Shown one piece after another: positions 1-10,994 of a stretch of 64,000 bases of DNA. The notes under the pieces are model-generated. The model saw nothing but the letters and a program-made list of their open reading frames with translations, did not search any database and was not told the DNA's origin. Location of the stretch: assembly GCF_042477335.2 (NCBI RefSeq), contig NC_091727.1, positions 120,683,501-120,747,500 on the forward strand, in the 5' to 3' direction. Both the position numbers and the translations under genes were made by a program. Source of the stretch: Ovis canadensis. Its lineage: Eukaryota; Chordata; Mammalia; Artiodactyla; Bovidae. Within the stretch, counting starts at the first letter, position 1; each line of letters starts with the position of its first letter.

Positions 1-744
1 GGAAGGCAGAGGGACAACTTGGAAGCAGCCATCGGGCAAAGGTGAGGGCCTTGGCTTTGACCGCCAGAAATTTCTATCCATGGTGGCACCGCTGAGGTGG
101 TTACCCAGAACATAGGAGAAGGGACATTATATGTACATGCTATCTAAGTGTACATATGTATGTTTACATGTGACATACATATAACATGCTCACATGTACA
201 TGCTATCTAAGTGTACACATGTTTATATACGACATACATATAACACACTCACATCTGGGTTCATTTGTATGTACGAATGGAGGAAGGAACAAGTGAAGGA
301 ACTGACCAACAAGTGGGGGGTTTGAAGCTAGAGCACTAACAGACTCCCATGGAGAGCTCCCCAAAAGGGTCTGCTGAACAACTGGCCCTCATCAAGGACC
401 AAATTTCTGTGTGGATGGCAGGAGCCACTGGGATCTACGCCTGTCCCATGAACTCCAATCCACCAACGCCCCCCACCAACCCTGCAAAGTGACTGCCTGG
501 AGACCCCTGGAGGGGAGCAATCTATGACAGTTCCCTGGGTCCCTGTCAGTTTCTCCAGCTGCCATAGTGGTCTAGACCCTCTCTTGGGCCTGCTCCTAAG
601 TCTGTAAGCCACATGAGGTAGCTGGATGAGAATAGTAGAGAGGCAATCAAGTAGCAAAGAGGACAAACTCAGGTCCTTGTGCCACCTCCAGCTCTGAATC
701 AGTGTCCTGGGAGAGCTAGGATTCTACCCGAGATGACACAGATG
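1..744. other. Unannotated left edge
   Basis: No gene or transposon is recognised here. A short AT-rich tandem duplication (separate entry) is the only visible structure. The sequence becomes the first copy of the 1.8-kb module near position 745. Confidence 0.5.
128..254. repeat. Two-copy tandem repeat, 63-bp period
   Basis: The string CATGCTATCTAAGTG occurs at 136 and 199, and the following TACATATG/ACATACATATAACA-rich sequence is repeated with a few differences. It looks like a simple local duplication in AT-rich DNA. Confidence 0.8.
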
Positions 745-846
745 GATGCACCTCCCCAAGGGTGCAGAAACAGGGTCCTGGTTGCAAGGAAACAGCGCAG
801 GGGTGTGTGTGGAAGGACATGAGGACTCAAAATCTCCTAGAGGGCT

Positions 847-1326
847 GTGGAGATGGACACACAGATGGACAGCTTCCTTTGGATGTCCTTATCAGCACAT
901 TTCTCCTGCCAAGGTGAAGCCCCAAAGGAGGAGATACTGCTTCCCCCAACACACCAGGGGGGCCAACACAGCTTGGCACGCTTGGAAGGCTCCTGCACTT
1001 CCATTGGCTTTTTTGACCTACAAGGGTGGAGGCAGAGGGCATGCTGGAGAGGGTGGTTGGCATTTCTGGAGCAACAGTGCCATCGAGCAGATGCTTCCAG
1101 CCCCTGCCTGTGGATCCCACTGGGGAAGGCCTATGAGGGGAGGAAGGGAAAGTTTGGAGCACTCAGAAGATTCTGGGCGAATCTGGCCGGCCACCTCTCC
1201 ATAGCAGGTGCAGAAGGGACAGGCAATGATGTTCTGGGACGGGGCTCGCCCACCAAAGAGCTCCTGGCTGCCAGGCCCTCGGGGGCGTGGCCTCGGCAGC
1301 TGCCATATTCAGGAACAAGGAGCTGA
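847..1326 (+). CDS. Hypothetical ORF in module copy A (159 aa)
   Basis: This ORF lies in the GC-rich half of module copy A. Its N-terminus (MEMDTQMDSFLWMSLS) and centre (WLAFLEQQCHRADA) match the ORF of copy D (16164-16646: MDMHPEMDGFLCLSLS, WMAFLEQQCHQAEA) in the same frame. No domain, signal peptide or membrane segment is evident. Copy C loses the frame by a one-base difference just after the start, and copy B begins too late to contain the start. The other strand is open over part of the same stretch, as expected for GC-rich DNA, so this may be chance. It is listed only because the frame is kept in two diverged copies. Confidence 0.15.
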   Translation: MEMDTQMDSFLWMSLSAHFSCQGEAPKEEILLPPTHQGGQHSLARLEGSCTSIGFFDLQGWRQRACWRGWLAFLEQQCHRADASSPCLWIPLGKAYEGRKGKFGALRRFWANLAGHLSIAGAEGTGNDVLGRGSPTKELLAARPSGAWPRQLPYSGTRS

Positions 1327-1454
1327 AGCTCCTGCCCCAGGGCCTCTGGCTAGGGGATCCTTGCCCTTCCTGCAGGAAGGCTACTTTGATAGCTTTAAAA
1401 GGTCTCAGGTTACTGAAGTAACCCTGCCTTTGCTCCACCTTAGCATTAAGTATA

Positions 1455-1732
1455 GGAGAAGGCAATGGCGACCCACTCCAGTACTCTTGCCTGGAGACTC
1501 CCATGGATGGAGGAGCCTGGGTGTCTGCAGTCCATGGGGTTGCTAGGAGTCGGACACAACTGAGCGACTTCACTTTCACTTTTCACTTTCATGCACTGGA
1601 GAAGGAAATGGCAACCCACTCCAGTGTTCTTGCCTGGAGAATCCCAGGAACAGGGGAGCCTGGTGGGTTGCCGTCTATGGGGTCGCACAGAGTGGGACAC
1701 GACTGAAGCAACTTAGCAGCAGCAGCAGCAGC
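1455..1732 (+). mobile_element. BOV-A2 SINE with 13-bp target duplication
   Basis: Two BovA monomers are joined by the linker CTTTCACTTTTCACTTTCATGC and end in an (AGC)n tail. The copy is flanked by a perfect 13-bp direct repeat AGCATTAAGTATA at 1442-1454 and 1733-1745, so both boundaries are certain. Confidence 0.95.
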
Positions 1733-1976
1733 AGCATTAAGTATAAACTCGAGTAAAACACTTCAGAAACTCATCTTTGTATAAAACACAGGAGTAAAAC
1801 ACAACACCTGGGAGTTCTGTTCCATACCTATCAGATGTGTGAAATCGGCTCAAGTAAAATAATAGCCTTTTCTGGGCTTTGAGTCTAAACTGAGTTCAGA
1901 ACTTACAAATAACTTGATATTTGAATTGCACAAGCAGAACTCTTCTGATCATTTTGATGAACAACCACAGTGACTA

Positions 1977-2402
1977 CGTGGGAACCATGTTTTGCTGCTT
2001 TCTCAGAAATGTCACCTAGAATTTAATCTTATTCATTCCCTCTTCCTTGCTTGCTTTCCCCTCCGCCCCACCACCACCATCCCCAGCCTTAAGCTAGACA
2101 TTCTGGGTGACACATTAGCATTAATTAGATGCTTTTCTGCACGCAGAACAAACGCCCGTATCTACCAAGTCCTTTCTTTACAACTCTCATATGATTACCT
2201 GTGAACCTCCAGGAGGAAACCTGCTTAATCCCAGAGTTCTGGTCTCTATCTTGCTTTACTGCTCTTAAAGATTACAAGATAAGTTACCAATAAAATATGC
2301 GCTCAGCGTAATCTTGGGGAACTGCTTTTCCATGAGCTCTCCCTGCACTGTCTCTCATAATCCTGGGTGTTTGTGAGAATTATTCAGTGCAAAACTGGCA
2401 CA
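1977..2402 (+). repeat. 5' LTR of the provirus
   Basis: This 426-bp LTR matches 10366-10776 throughout, including GTTTGTGAGAATTATTCAGTG near its end. It holds an AATAAA signal (2289-2294) and ends CA directly before the primer binding site. Its first two bases have decayed (CG where the 3' LTR has TG). Confidence 0.88.
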
Positions 2403-2404
2403 GA

Positions 2405-2422
2405 TGGCACCCAAACAGGCAC
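2405..2422 (+). promoter_or_regulatory. Retroviral primer binding site, Lys-tRNA type
   Basis: TGGCACCCAAACAGGCAC lies two bases after the 5' LTR. It differs at only a few positions from the tRNA-Lys3-complementary site used by many betaretroviruses and lentiviruses. The position is as expected for a provirus. Confidence 0.75.
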
Positions 2423-2438
2423 CACCTGAAGGTCTGCT

Positions 2439-2990
2439 TTGCACCCATTTCTCAAGCCCGAGAGAAAGGGGAAAGTAGGTCCGCTCATCCAGGTGGGAAC
2501 TACAGCCTTGAAGGCTAGCAAGGGAACGAAATCTTCTAGAGGTGCAGTATTTTCGCTTTCACTTTCCCATACAAGTAACTCTCCTCAACAGCTTGCGCAT
2601 AAGCATCAGCTTTCTTGTCTGCTTGTTGCTGCTGGTGGTAAGGTGTCTGACTCAGACTTAACTAAACTTCTTACGGTGATTTATACCCGTTGTCCTTGGT
2701 ATCCACAAGAAAGTTCTGTGAAAGTGTATCATTGGGAGCGAACAGCTCATTAGTTAAGAAATGGTGTAGGTGTTGTTAATGTACAGCAACTAAATACTTG
2801 GAATTTATGTTGTATTGTGGTTTCTGCCATAGAAGAGCAAGAGACTCCTTGGGCTGATCTTATTCCTCCTCCGGAGGCACCTCCACCTTCTCCTCCTATT
2901 ACATCTAAGCCCATTTGGTCTAAGACTCCAGCTGTAAGCAAATTAGTAGAACTTCAACCCAAGAGAGAAAAAAAAAAAAGGGCAGAGACA
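2439..2990 (+). pseudogene. Retroviral gag remnant (matrix region)
   Basis: This is the first coding trace after the primer site. It has a segment with SDSDLTKLLTVIYTRCPWYP resembling the matrix domain of betaretrovirus-like Gag, where a Cys-Pro-Trp-(Phe/Tyr)-Pro element is typical. After a stop and frame change comes a proline-rich stretch (about 2826-2935, with PPPEAPPPSPP) like the region after matrix. Capsid and nucleocapsid are not recognisable downstream. The fragment is broken and noncoding. Assignment to class II gag is by motif only. Confidence 0.6.
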
Positions 2991-3431
2991 TTTTAATTCT
3001 CAAGTGAAAAACTGTAAGATTTCTGTTTGTCTGTCTGGATTTATGTATGTCTCAGTGTGTATCTTTGTTTTTTGTTAATGCTGAAGTTAAGTTGTGAATG
3101 AGCTCTAATTTAATTGGTCTAAAAGAAAGGTAAGCGCTTATAAATCATACAAGAGAAAGAAATTAACCTAAATGAATTTCAGGTTGACATGAACTAGGAA
3201 ATATCTAATATTAACATGTGTTTGCTAATCTAATATAGACATGTCTAAGAGTCATTAAGAATAATATTTTTTTCATTGTGCCTAGGTTTAACATAAGTTA
3301 AATATTGTTATATCTGTTACAAGTTTGTCAGCAAGGAAAGAACTCTGAAGAAAGTTCTGAAAGAAAAAAGTAAATGAGATATGAACTTTCAGATAAACTC
3401 TATTAAGAATAATTATGCTTCATGTTGAAGT

Positions 3432-3502
3432 TTGGCAAAACCAATACAATATTGTAACGTAATTAACCTCCAATTAAAATAAATAAATTTATATTTAAAA
3501 AA
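3432..3502 (+). mobile_element. L1 3'-end fragment
   Basis: The text GGCAAAACCAATACAATATTGTAA, then AATTAACCTCCAATTAAAAT and an A-rich tail, is the 3' terminus of ruminant L1. The same end appears on the opposite strand at about 32150 and 33900. It sits inside the provirus. Confidence 0.75.
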
Positions 3503-4248
3503 ATAATATCTGTCTAAAATAGTCTCTCCAGGTTTTGGTAACGTGAATTTCTAGGGTTATACTAAACTAGGTGATGAAAGTTTATTGAATAGCTAGGTCA
3601 TTTCCAAATAAAATATGATTCTAAAAACATTCATTACTGAACACTAATTTCCTCATACAGAGAAACTAAGAGATTTTGGACTATTAATATGTTTGGTGCC
3701 ATCCTGAAATGTTTTCTATAAGAAAGCAAAGGTCTTTTTAGAAATTATCACTGGTATTTATGTTCACCAATCTAGAATGCTAATATAAAGATCAGTTCCT
3801 GGTTGCTTAAGTAAAATAGGATGTATGTTTTTAATAAAGAAGGTATGAGATTTGAAATTACATTTTATGAAGGGAAAATGAAGTATGTCTGACTTACATG
3901 TGGCTATTTCAAGATGAGAGAACAGAGTGATGGGTACAGAAAGTGATTAGAAGGTTTGTGGAATGTGGACCCTGAGAAAAGAGTTTTTGTGCATGACTAG
4001 GACTGACTAAAATAAATTTAATTAAGTTTACCTAAATGAGTTTAAAAGTAAGCTGGTACAAAAACTTGAATTTGGCTTTTCTCTCTATTAAGAAGCCAGA
4101 CTATCTTCAAATGTTGAACTGCTTCTAATAATTGATTTAAGTTTTTCTACCTCTTAATTGAGCTGTTCCATATTTACATTTGAAATTCTGTTACTTTGGC
4201 TAAGTGAATAGCTGTTGTTTCACAGTGAGCGACCTATATGAGCCTATT

Positions 4249-4666
4249 TGCTGCTGCTGCTGCTAAGTCGCTTCAGTCATGTCCGACCCTGTGCGACCCC
4301 ACAGACAGCAGCCCACCAGGCTCCCCCGTCCCTGGGATTCTCCAGGCAAGAACACTGGAGTGGGCTGCCATTTCCTTCTCCAGTGCATGAAAGTGAAAAG
4401 TGAAAGTGAAGTCGCTCAGTCGTGTCCGACTCTTCGCAACCCCATGGACTGTAGCCTACCAGACTCCTCCATCCATGGGATTTTCCAGGCAAGAGTACTG
4501 GAGTGGGCTGCCATTTCCTTCTCCAGTGCATGAAAGTGAAAAGTGAAAGTGAAGTCGCTCAGTCGTGTCCGACTCTTCGCAACCCCATGGACTGTAGCCT
4601 ACCAGACTCCTCCATCCATGGGATTTTCCAGGCAAGAGTACTGGAGTGGGGTGCCATTGCCTTCTC
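4249..4666 (-). mobile_element. BOV-A2 SINE expanded to three monomers
   Basis: The element is antisense, starting with (GCT)n and the usual two BovA monomers. The monomer plus linker is present twice in exact tandem with a 143-bp period (GCATGAAAGTGAAAAGTG at 4385 and 4528). The repeated units look identical until close to the end, so the third monomer arose by a recent duplication. Confidence 0.9.
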
Positions 4667-4917
4667 TGAAACCCTTTTGAATTCCTAAATAACTTGACTT
4701 CTAGCTAACTTTGGGATGCTTCAGAGGGCCCCTGAGACATCCCAAAGAGAGATACTAAACTACCTAAGTTCATTTGACATGTTAAACTATATGGGAAGTA
4801 TTGTTGGAGGAATGATGAATCTTCTCAAGTTATCTTGTATGGTTGAAGTTACTAATGAAGATATCCTAAAAATTATGTGGAATTCATGAAAATCTGATAT
4901 GTCCTGTTGTCAGTTTT

Positions 4918-5065
4918 AATTCTAATTATCGTGTTAAAGTGTTACAAGTCACAGCAATGACTAGGTTACTCTGTCAATCACAATTTAATCAGATTCTAGT
5001 TATGGTGTTAAAGTATTACAAGTCACAGCAATGACCAGGTTACTCTGTCAATCGCAATTTAATCA
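4918..5065 (+). repeat. Two-copy tandem repeat, 74-bp period
   Basis: The unit containing GTGTTAAAGT, ACAAGTCACAGCAATGAC and GGTTACTCTGTCAATC occurs at 4931 and 5005 with few differences. It lies in the provirus interior, where no function is visible. Confidence 0.85.
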
Positions 5066-5502
5066 GATTTTAAATGTGCCTTCTATGGTTTCACTCTTGA
5101 TGCCTTTGCAAGAATACTGCTACTTCAAGATTTATGCAAAAGACTTTTCTAAGATTAACGAATTTTGTTTGTTTGTTATCTGGTAAGCTGGTACCAGACT
5201 GGAATTTGGTTTTCTCTCCCTGATAAAAAAACAAAGTTTTCTTAAAATGTGCCTAAGACACTAAGACAAAGCTCTTTCTGCTCCCACAAAGTTAACCCCT
5301 CATCAGGAAATTCAAAATGGATCAACAATGGCTATAAATCAAACAGTCAGGGCTATGGGCAGTCCAAGACAGCTGCTTGGCTTTTCCCAGCTCCCTGACA
5401 AACTTCACTTCTATTTGAAGTTAAATTTTAAATATTAAATATTTAAAGCCTTTCCTGGCTACAGTGTTAGTGTCTCACAATGGTGGAAAAAAAGGCTAAA
5501 AT

Positions 5503-5709
5503 GTGTTTTCTACAATCTCCAGTGACTGGGGCACCCACTTTGCAGGACAGGTTGTACAGATATTGACAAAAAACTTCATGAGCTTCTTGGAGACTATCAC
5601 TTTCACTGACGCCCTCAGTCCTCAGGCAAGGACAACAGAACAAAGGGGTCAGTTACATGGGATTAAACAGACTGCTAAGTATGATCACAATTTTCATGAC
5701 TTTGTCTGA
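5503..5709 (+). pseudogene. Retroviral integrase core remnant
   Basis: The fragment contains SSDWGTHFAGQVVQ, which resembles the second Asp block of the retroviral integrase core (Ser-Asp-x-Gly-x-x-Phe). The wording (GTHF, GQ) is closer to gammaretrovirus-like class I elements than to betaretroviruses. Later segments run out of frame. It is a short noncoding relic. The mismatch in class with the LTR, primer site and gag is raised as a finding. Confidence 0.55.
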
Positions 5710-6039
5710 CATATTACTGGCTTCTAATCTTTGTTTTCAGATATAAAGAAGCTCTTCTCAAGTTACTGATGGTTTAAAATAATTTAATGATTTACACCTA
5801 TGGGTAAATCACTTTTCTTTTCTCTCTACCTCATCCCTCCAGAAATTAAAGACGCTTGGGTTCTAAATAGCCTTATCAAGGTAAAAAAGACTGTTCCCCC
5901 ACAAATGAAAAACTCTCAAAGTATACTGGGGAGCTCTAAAAGAAAAATCCACCCAACTGATGTCAGACCCACAGCATCTATTATGTTTCACTAAATATTT
6001 GTTTTGTTAATTAAGGTCCCTGTCTACCAAGCTTATCCG

Positions 6040-6096
6040 CCCATGGGATTTTCCAGGCAAGAGTACTGGAGTGGGTTGCGATTGCCTTCTCCGATT
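6040..6096 (-). mobile_element. BovA monomer fragment
   Basis: CCATGGGATTTTCCAGGCAA and GAGTACTGGAGTGGGTTGC are the antisense core of a BovA monomer. Only about 57 bp remain and no flanking duplication is visible. Confidence 0.8.
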
Positions 6097-7433
6097 TACT
6101 AGGACTCACTTCTGAGATAGTTCCTTGTTGTTATGCTGTATCACTGAGGGGTTTAATTAAGTTATTAAAAAGGACACTCTAGGTTTGTTTCTAAAGCTTA
6201 TCTAAATGACCAATCTTTAAATAAAGATCAGATGCTCCAAGATGTATAACCAGGAGGTTAACAGCAGGCTATAGTCATTTAACAAACTAAATCAGATAAC
6301 CTGAAGATATCACTGGATTATATCTAATGGAAGTTCTTGACTTAAGTTCTTTCTTATGCTTTTACTATTACTGCTAACTATATTATATTGTTTTCTATAT
6401 CACCTGTTTCAAAAGGTGTTGTCCCTTACACTGCCAAATGTGTGACTGAACTACTGATATAATGATGGTATACAGGTCCATATAAAATCAATGATTATAA
6501 TAGTGTGATTCTATATATATTTTAAAAAAAGAGTAAATATTTTTCCTGGACCAAGAGGCTAATAAGACAGGTGTGGTCCAGAGGCCTTTACTACTCACAG
6601 GGCCTAATCCAATAACAGCACAATGAATGGCCTGTCAGTATAGTCTTCAACAGACCTGGGAATGAGCCTTCCCAACACCACATGACACAACAGCTATAAA
6701 ATGCCCCCAAACTATGGTCAAACTCATGGCCATAAAGGGGCCCTGTTACTAAAGGTGCCCTGTGACTAAAAACGAACTTGCCATCTCCCTCTACAAGGAT
6801 TAAATCATTACAACATCCCCTGAAAAGAATTCAGGATGGAAGTAAAAAATTAGGCACTCACTCTGCGTTCTGGGAAAATGGACAAAACAGACCTACAGAT
6901 GGTCAGATATTTTCAGAAAAATTATTTCTTAAGCCTAAATTCTTACATCTTCTCATACCTAGGAAAACACTAACATTTTTAATGGTGACAACTGGCTACC
7001 TAAAATACCTGTCTGCATTGGGTTTCAGACTCATTTTTCTAAAAGAAATGCTTGCTTGGACTGCTGATTACAATAATTCTGTCTTTTTACTTTTTAAGGG
7101 ACACAACAACATAGAGTCGGCGCCACTCACATACAGAAAACAATCAGAGACAGATTTCTCTGCCCCTTTCCCCTCAACAACAATATTCTCCTAAAGAAAA
7201 AAGGGGGAAATGAGAGAGTTAACAGAGGCAGGTTGTTAAGGATTCTAAGCCTAAGGCTCCATTAAGGAGTAGGTAAACATTCTTTCTTTTGTCTTAGACA
7301 GGTAGGCCTCATAGACAACAGTATCTCTTGTTCAAGGACTTGCTTTTTTTGAGCTAAAAATGTATATTATGGGAAAAGGTTTAAGTAAAGCTGCCAAAGC
7401 CTTAAGTTCTGTGTTAACCCATCCCTCCTGGCT
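6097..7433 (+). other. Provirus interior, unassigned (probable env surface region)
   Basis: There is no confident protein match. The longest open stretch (6778-7194) has no retroviral motif I can name. By position between the integrase remnant and the transmembrane remnant it should be decayed env. A purine-rich stretch AAAGAAAAAAGGGGGAAATG near 7192 resembles a polypurine tract but has no LTR after it. Confidence 0.35.
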
Positions 7434-9879
7434 CAGTTCAGTTCAATCACCCAGTCACGTCCAACTCTTTGCAATCCCATGGACTGCAGCATGCCAGGCC
7501 TCCCTGTCCATCACCAACTCCTGGAGTTTACTCCAACGCCATCCAACCATCTCATCATCTGTTGTCCCCTTCTCCTGCCTTCAATCTTTCCCAGCATCAG
7601 GGTCTTTTCAAATGAGTCAGCTCTTCGCATCATGTGGCCATATTGGAGTTTCAGCTTCCAACATCAGTCCTTTCAATGAACAATCAGGACTGATCCCTTT
7701 AGGATAGACTGGTTGGATCTCCTTGCAGTCTAAATGACTCTCAAGAGTCTTCTCCAACACCACAGTTCAAAAGCATCAATTCTTCGGTGTTCAGCTTTCT
7801 TTATAGTCCAACTCTCACATCCATACATGACTACTGGAAAAATCATACCCTTGACTAGATGGACCTTTGTTGGCAAAGTAATATCTCTGCTTTTTAATAT
7901 GCTGTCTAAGTTGGTTGTAACTTTTCTTCCAAGGGGTAAGCGTCTTTTCATGTAATGGCTGCAGTCACCATCTGCAGTGATTTTGGAGCCTAAAAAAATA
8001 AAGTCTGACACTGTTTCCACTGTTTTCCCATCTATTTTCCATGAAGTGACAGGACCAGATGCCATGATCTTTGTTTTTCTGAATGTTGAGCTTTAAGCCA
8101 ACTTTTTCACTCTCTTTCACTTTCATCAAGAGGCTCTTTAGTTCTTCTTCACTTTCTGCCATAAGGGTAGTGTCATCTGCATATCTGAGGTTATTGATAT
8201 TTCTCCCGGCAATCTTGATTGCAGATTGTGCTTCTTCCAGTCCAGCGTTTCTCATGATGTACTCTGCATATAAGTTAAATAAGCACGGTGACAATATACA
8301 GCCTTGACGTACTCCTTTTCCCATTTGGAACTAGTCTGTTCTTCCATGTCCAGTTCTAACTGTTGCTTCCTGACCTGCATACAGATTTCTCAAGAGGCAG
8401 GTCAGGTGGTCTGGTATTCCCATCTCTTTCAGAATTTTCCACAGTTTATTGTGATCTACACACTCAAAGCTTTGGCATAGCCAATAAAGCAGAAGTAGAT
8501 GTTTTTCTGGAACTGTCTTGCTTTTTCCATGATCCAGCGGATGTTGGCAATTTGATCTCTGGTTCACGTGCCTTTTCTAAATCAAGCTTGAACATCTGGA
8601 AGTTCACAGTTCACATACTGTTGAAGCCTGGCTTGGAGAATTTTGAGCATTACTTCGCTAGTGTGTGAGATGAGTGCAATTGTGCAGTAGTTTGAGCATT
8701 CTTTGGTATTGCTTTTCTTAGGGGTTGGAATGAAAACCGACCTTTTCCAGTCCTGTGGCCACTGCTGAGTTTTCCAAATTTGCTGGCATATTGAGTGCAG
8801 CACTTTCACAGCATCATCTTTCAGGATTTCAAACAGCTCAACTGGAATTCCATCACCTCCACTAGCTTTGTTCATAGTGATGCTTCATAAGGCCCACTTG
8901 ACTTCACATTCCAGGATGTCTGGCTCTAGGTGAGTGATCACACCATCATGATTATCTGGGTCATGAAGACCTTTTTTGTGCAGTTCTTCTGTGTGTTCTT
9001 GCCACCTCTTAATATCTTCTGCTTCTGTTAGGTCCCTACCATTTCTGTCCTTTATTGGGCCCACCTTTGCATGAAATGTTCCCTTTGTGTCTCTAATTTT
9101 CTTGAAGAGATCTCTAGTCTTTCCCATTCTGTTGTTTTCCTCTTTATTTTCATTGATCACTGAGGAAGGCTTTCTCATCTCTCCTTCCTCTTCTTTGTAA
9201 CTCTGCATTCAAATGGGTGTATCTTTCCTTTTCTTTTGCTTTTGGCTTCTCTTCTTTTCACAACTATTTGTAAGACCTCCTCAAACAGCCCCTTTGCTTT
9301 TTTTTGCATTTCTTTTTCATAGGGATGGTCTTGCTTCCTGTCTCGCGCAATGTCACAAACCTCCGACCATAGTTCACCAGGCACTCTGTCTATCAGATCT
9401 AGGCCCTTAAATCTATTTTTCACTTCCACTGTATAATCATTAGGGATTTGCTTTAGGTCATACCTGAATGGTCTAGTGGTTTTCCCTACTTTCTTCAATT
9501 TAAATCTGAATTTGGCAATAAGGAGTTCATGATCTGAGCCCACAGTCAACTCCCAGTCTTGTTTTTGCTGAGTGTATAGAGCTCCTCCATCTTTGGCAGC
9601 AAAGAATATAATCAATCTAATTTTGGTGTTGACCATCTGGTGATGTCCATGTGTAGTCTTCTCTTGTGTTGTTGGAAGAGGGTGTTTGCTATGACCAGTG
9701 TGTTCTCTTGGCAAAACTCTATGAGCCTTTGCCCTGCTTCATTCAGTATTCCAAGGCCAAATTTGCCTGCTACTCCAGGTGTTTCTTGACTTCCTACTTT
9801 TGCATTCCAGTCCCCTAAAATGAAAAGGACATCTTTTTGGGGTATTAATTCTAGAAGGTCTTGTAGATCTTCAACTTCT
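7434..9879 (-). mobile_element. BovB (RTE) LINE, nearly complete 3' part
   Basis: The 3' end is at 7434, starting with the antisense CAGTTCAGTTCA tail. Minus-strand fragments cover the endonuclease end (about 9175-9879, with GSDHELLIAKFRFKLKK) and the reverse transcriptase (about 7730-8875, with GDGIPVELFEILKDDAVKVL and the catalytic YADD box in the 7965-8324 frame). Stops and frame changes interrupt it. The 5' UTR and the start of the endonuclease are missing, so it is 5' truncated. It inserted into the env part of the provirus and is therefore younger. Confidence 0.93.
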
Positions 9880-9889
9880 GGCTAATCTC

Positions 9890-10192
9890 ATGCTAATGTC
9901 ATTCCAGAATGTATGTTATGGAAAAGGGTCTAAATATTTTTTTCACAACCTTGAGGTGTTTTTTTTTTTTCTATTCTCAACAGGTAACAAAAAATTATAT
10001 AACGTCCTGCTTAAAACTAACAAAACAGATTCTCTTCTTAACAACTCTGTTACACATTTACAAAATGTTCTCCAAGACCAGATCAGATCTCTTCATCAGC
10101 ATACTTCTGATGCCACTATTCAGACTCTCTCTGACATTACTACCAGGCTTAATCCTAAGAATTGGTCTTCCAGTCTCAATTTGAAGTCATAG
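9890..10192 (+). pseudogene. Retroviral env transmembrane remnant
   Basis: Directly after the BovB insertion an open stretch shows a heptad-like region (LLNNSVTHLQNVLQDQIRSL). It is followed by PKNWSSSLNL and, after a stop, a hydrophobic Phe/Ile/Leu-rich segment (about 10193-10245) that could be the membrane anchor. This order and its position before the polypurine tract fit the end of a retroviral Env. No fusion peptide or disulfide motif is clear. It is broken and noncoding. Confidence 0.5.
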
Positions 10193-10346
10193 ATTTTCCT
10201 TTTAATATTATTCATAATTATTCTTTGTGTTCTATTCTTAGTCTGAGAACTGATTGTTTTCTTGCCTTACACATAATGAGGCCATACTAACCCTATTTCT
10301 ACAGCAAGAACAACAATGGCAAGAACAATGAGATGCCATTTAAAAC

Positions 10347-10364
10347 AAGAGAAAAAGAGGGGAA
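10347..10364 (+). promoter_or_regulatory. Polypurine tract of the provirus
   Basis: AAGAGAAAAAGAGGGGAA ends one base before the TG that opens the 3' LTR at 10366. This is the expected plus-strand primer position. Confidence 0.8.
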
Positions 10365-10365
10365 C

Positions 10366-10776
10366 TGTAGGAACCATATTTTACTGCTTTCTCAGAAATG
10401 TCTTCTAGAATTTAATCTTATTCATTCCCTCTCCCTTGCCTGCTCTTCCTCTCCTCCACTTGGCCTTAATCTAGAAATTATGGCTGACACGTCAGCATTA
10501 GTTAGATGCTGTTCTGCACACAGAACAAACCCCCTTATCTTCAAAGACCTAGCTTTACAACTCTCATGTGATTACCTGCAGACCTCCAGGAGGAAGCCTA
10601 CTTAATCCCAGAGTTCTGGTCTCTATCTTGCTTTACTGCTCTTAGTTAAGGACAAGATAAGCTACCAATAAAACGTGTGCTCAGCCTGTTCTCCAGGAGT
10701 TGCTTTTCCATGAGCTCTCCCTGCTCTCTTATAATCCTGTGTGTTTGTGAGAATTATTCAGTGCAAAACTACCACA
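10366..10776 (+). repeat. 3' LTR of the provirus
   Basis: This 411-bp LTR starts TG and ends CA, with AATAAA at 10667-10672. It lacks a short CCACCACCATCC-type stretch present in the 5' LTR and differs at many single positions, showing age. Confidence 0.88.
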
Positions 10777-10794
10777 CAACTAAGTATACCTGAA

Positions 10795-10994
10795 AGACTG
10801 AAGGGAGGAAGAGAAGGTGACGACAGAGGATGAGACGGTTGGATGGCATCACCAACTTCAATGGACATGAATTTGAGCAAGCTTTGGGAGATGGTGAAGG
10901 ACCAGGAACTCTGGTGGGCTACAGTCCATGGGGTCACAAATAGTCGGACACAACTGAGTCTGGACGGGATTCAGTGACTGAATAACAACAACAA
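10795..10994 (+). mobile_element. BovB 3'-tail insertion
   Basis: The sequence contains ACAGAGGATGAGACGGTTGG, GGATGGCATCACC and the terminal GTCGGACACAACTGAGT, which are the last part of BovB. Flanks ATACCTGAA and ATACTTGAA look like a target duplication. Module copies B and C lack it. Confidence 0.85.

Larger units (their letters stand above)
1977..10776 (+). mobile_element. Endogenous retrovirus provirus, class II-like, decayed
   Basis: Two related LTRs (1977-2402 and 10366-10776) enclose a Lys-type primer site, decayed gag, pol and env traces and a polypurine tract. The flanks TGACTA (1971-1976) and CAACTA (10777-10782) fit a diverged 6-bp target duplication. The empty site survives in module copy B near 12510-12525, which confirms the insertion point. 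No long reading frame remains. A BovB LINE of about 2.4 kb (7434-9879), a BOV-A2 trimer (4249-4666), a BovA scrap (6040-6096) and an L1 tail (3432-3502) sit inside. LTR divergence and coding decay indicate an old copy that cannot make virus. Confidence 0.85.

Noticed and set aside
7359-9945. Similar phrases AATGTATATTATGGGAAAAGG and AATGTATGTTATGGAAAAGG as a BovB target duplication
   Set aside because: They lie about 70 and 30 bp away from the BovB ends, too far for a target duplication, and are imperfect. They may be a duplicated piece of env.
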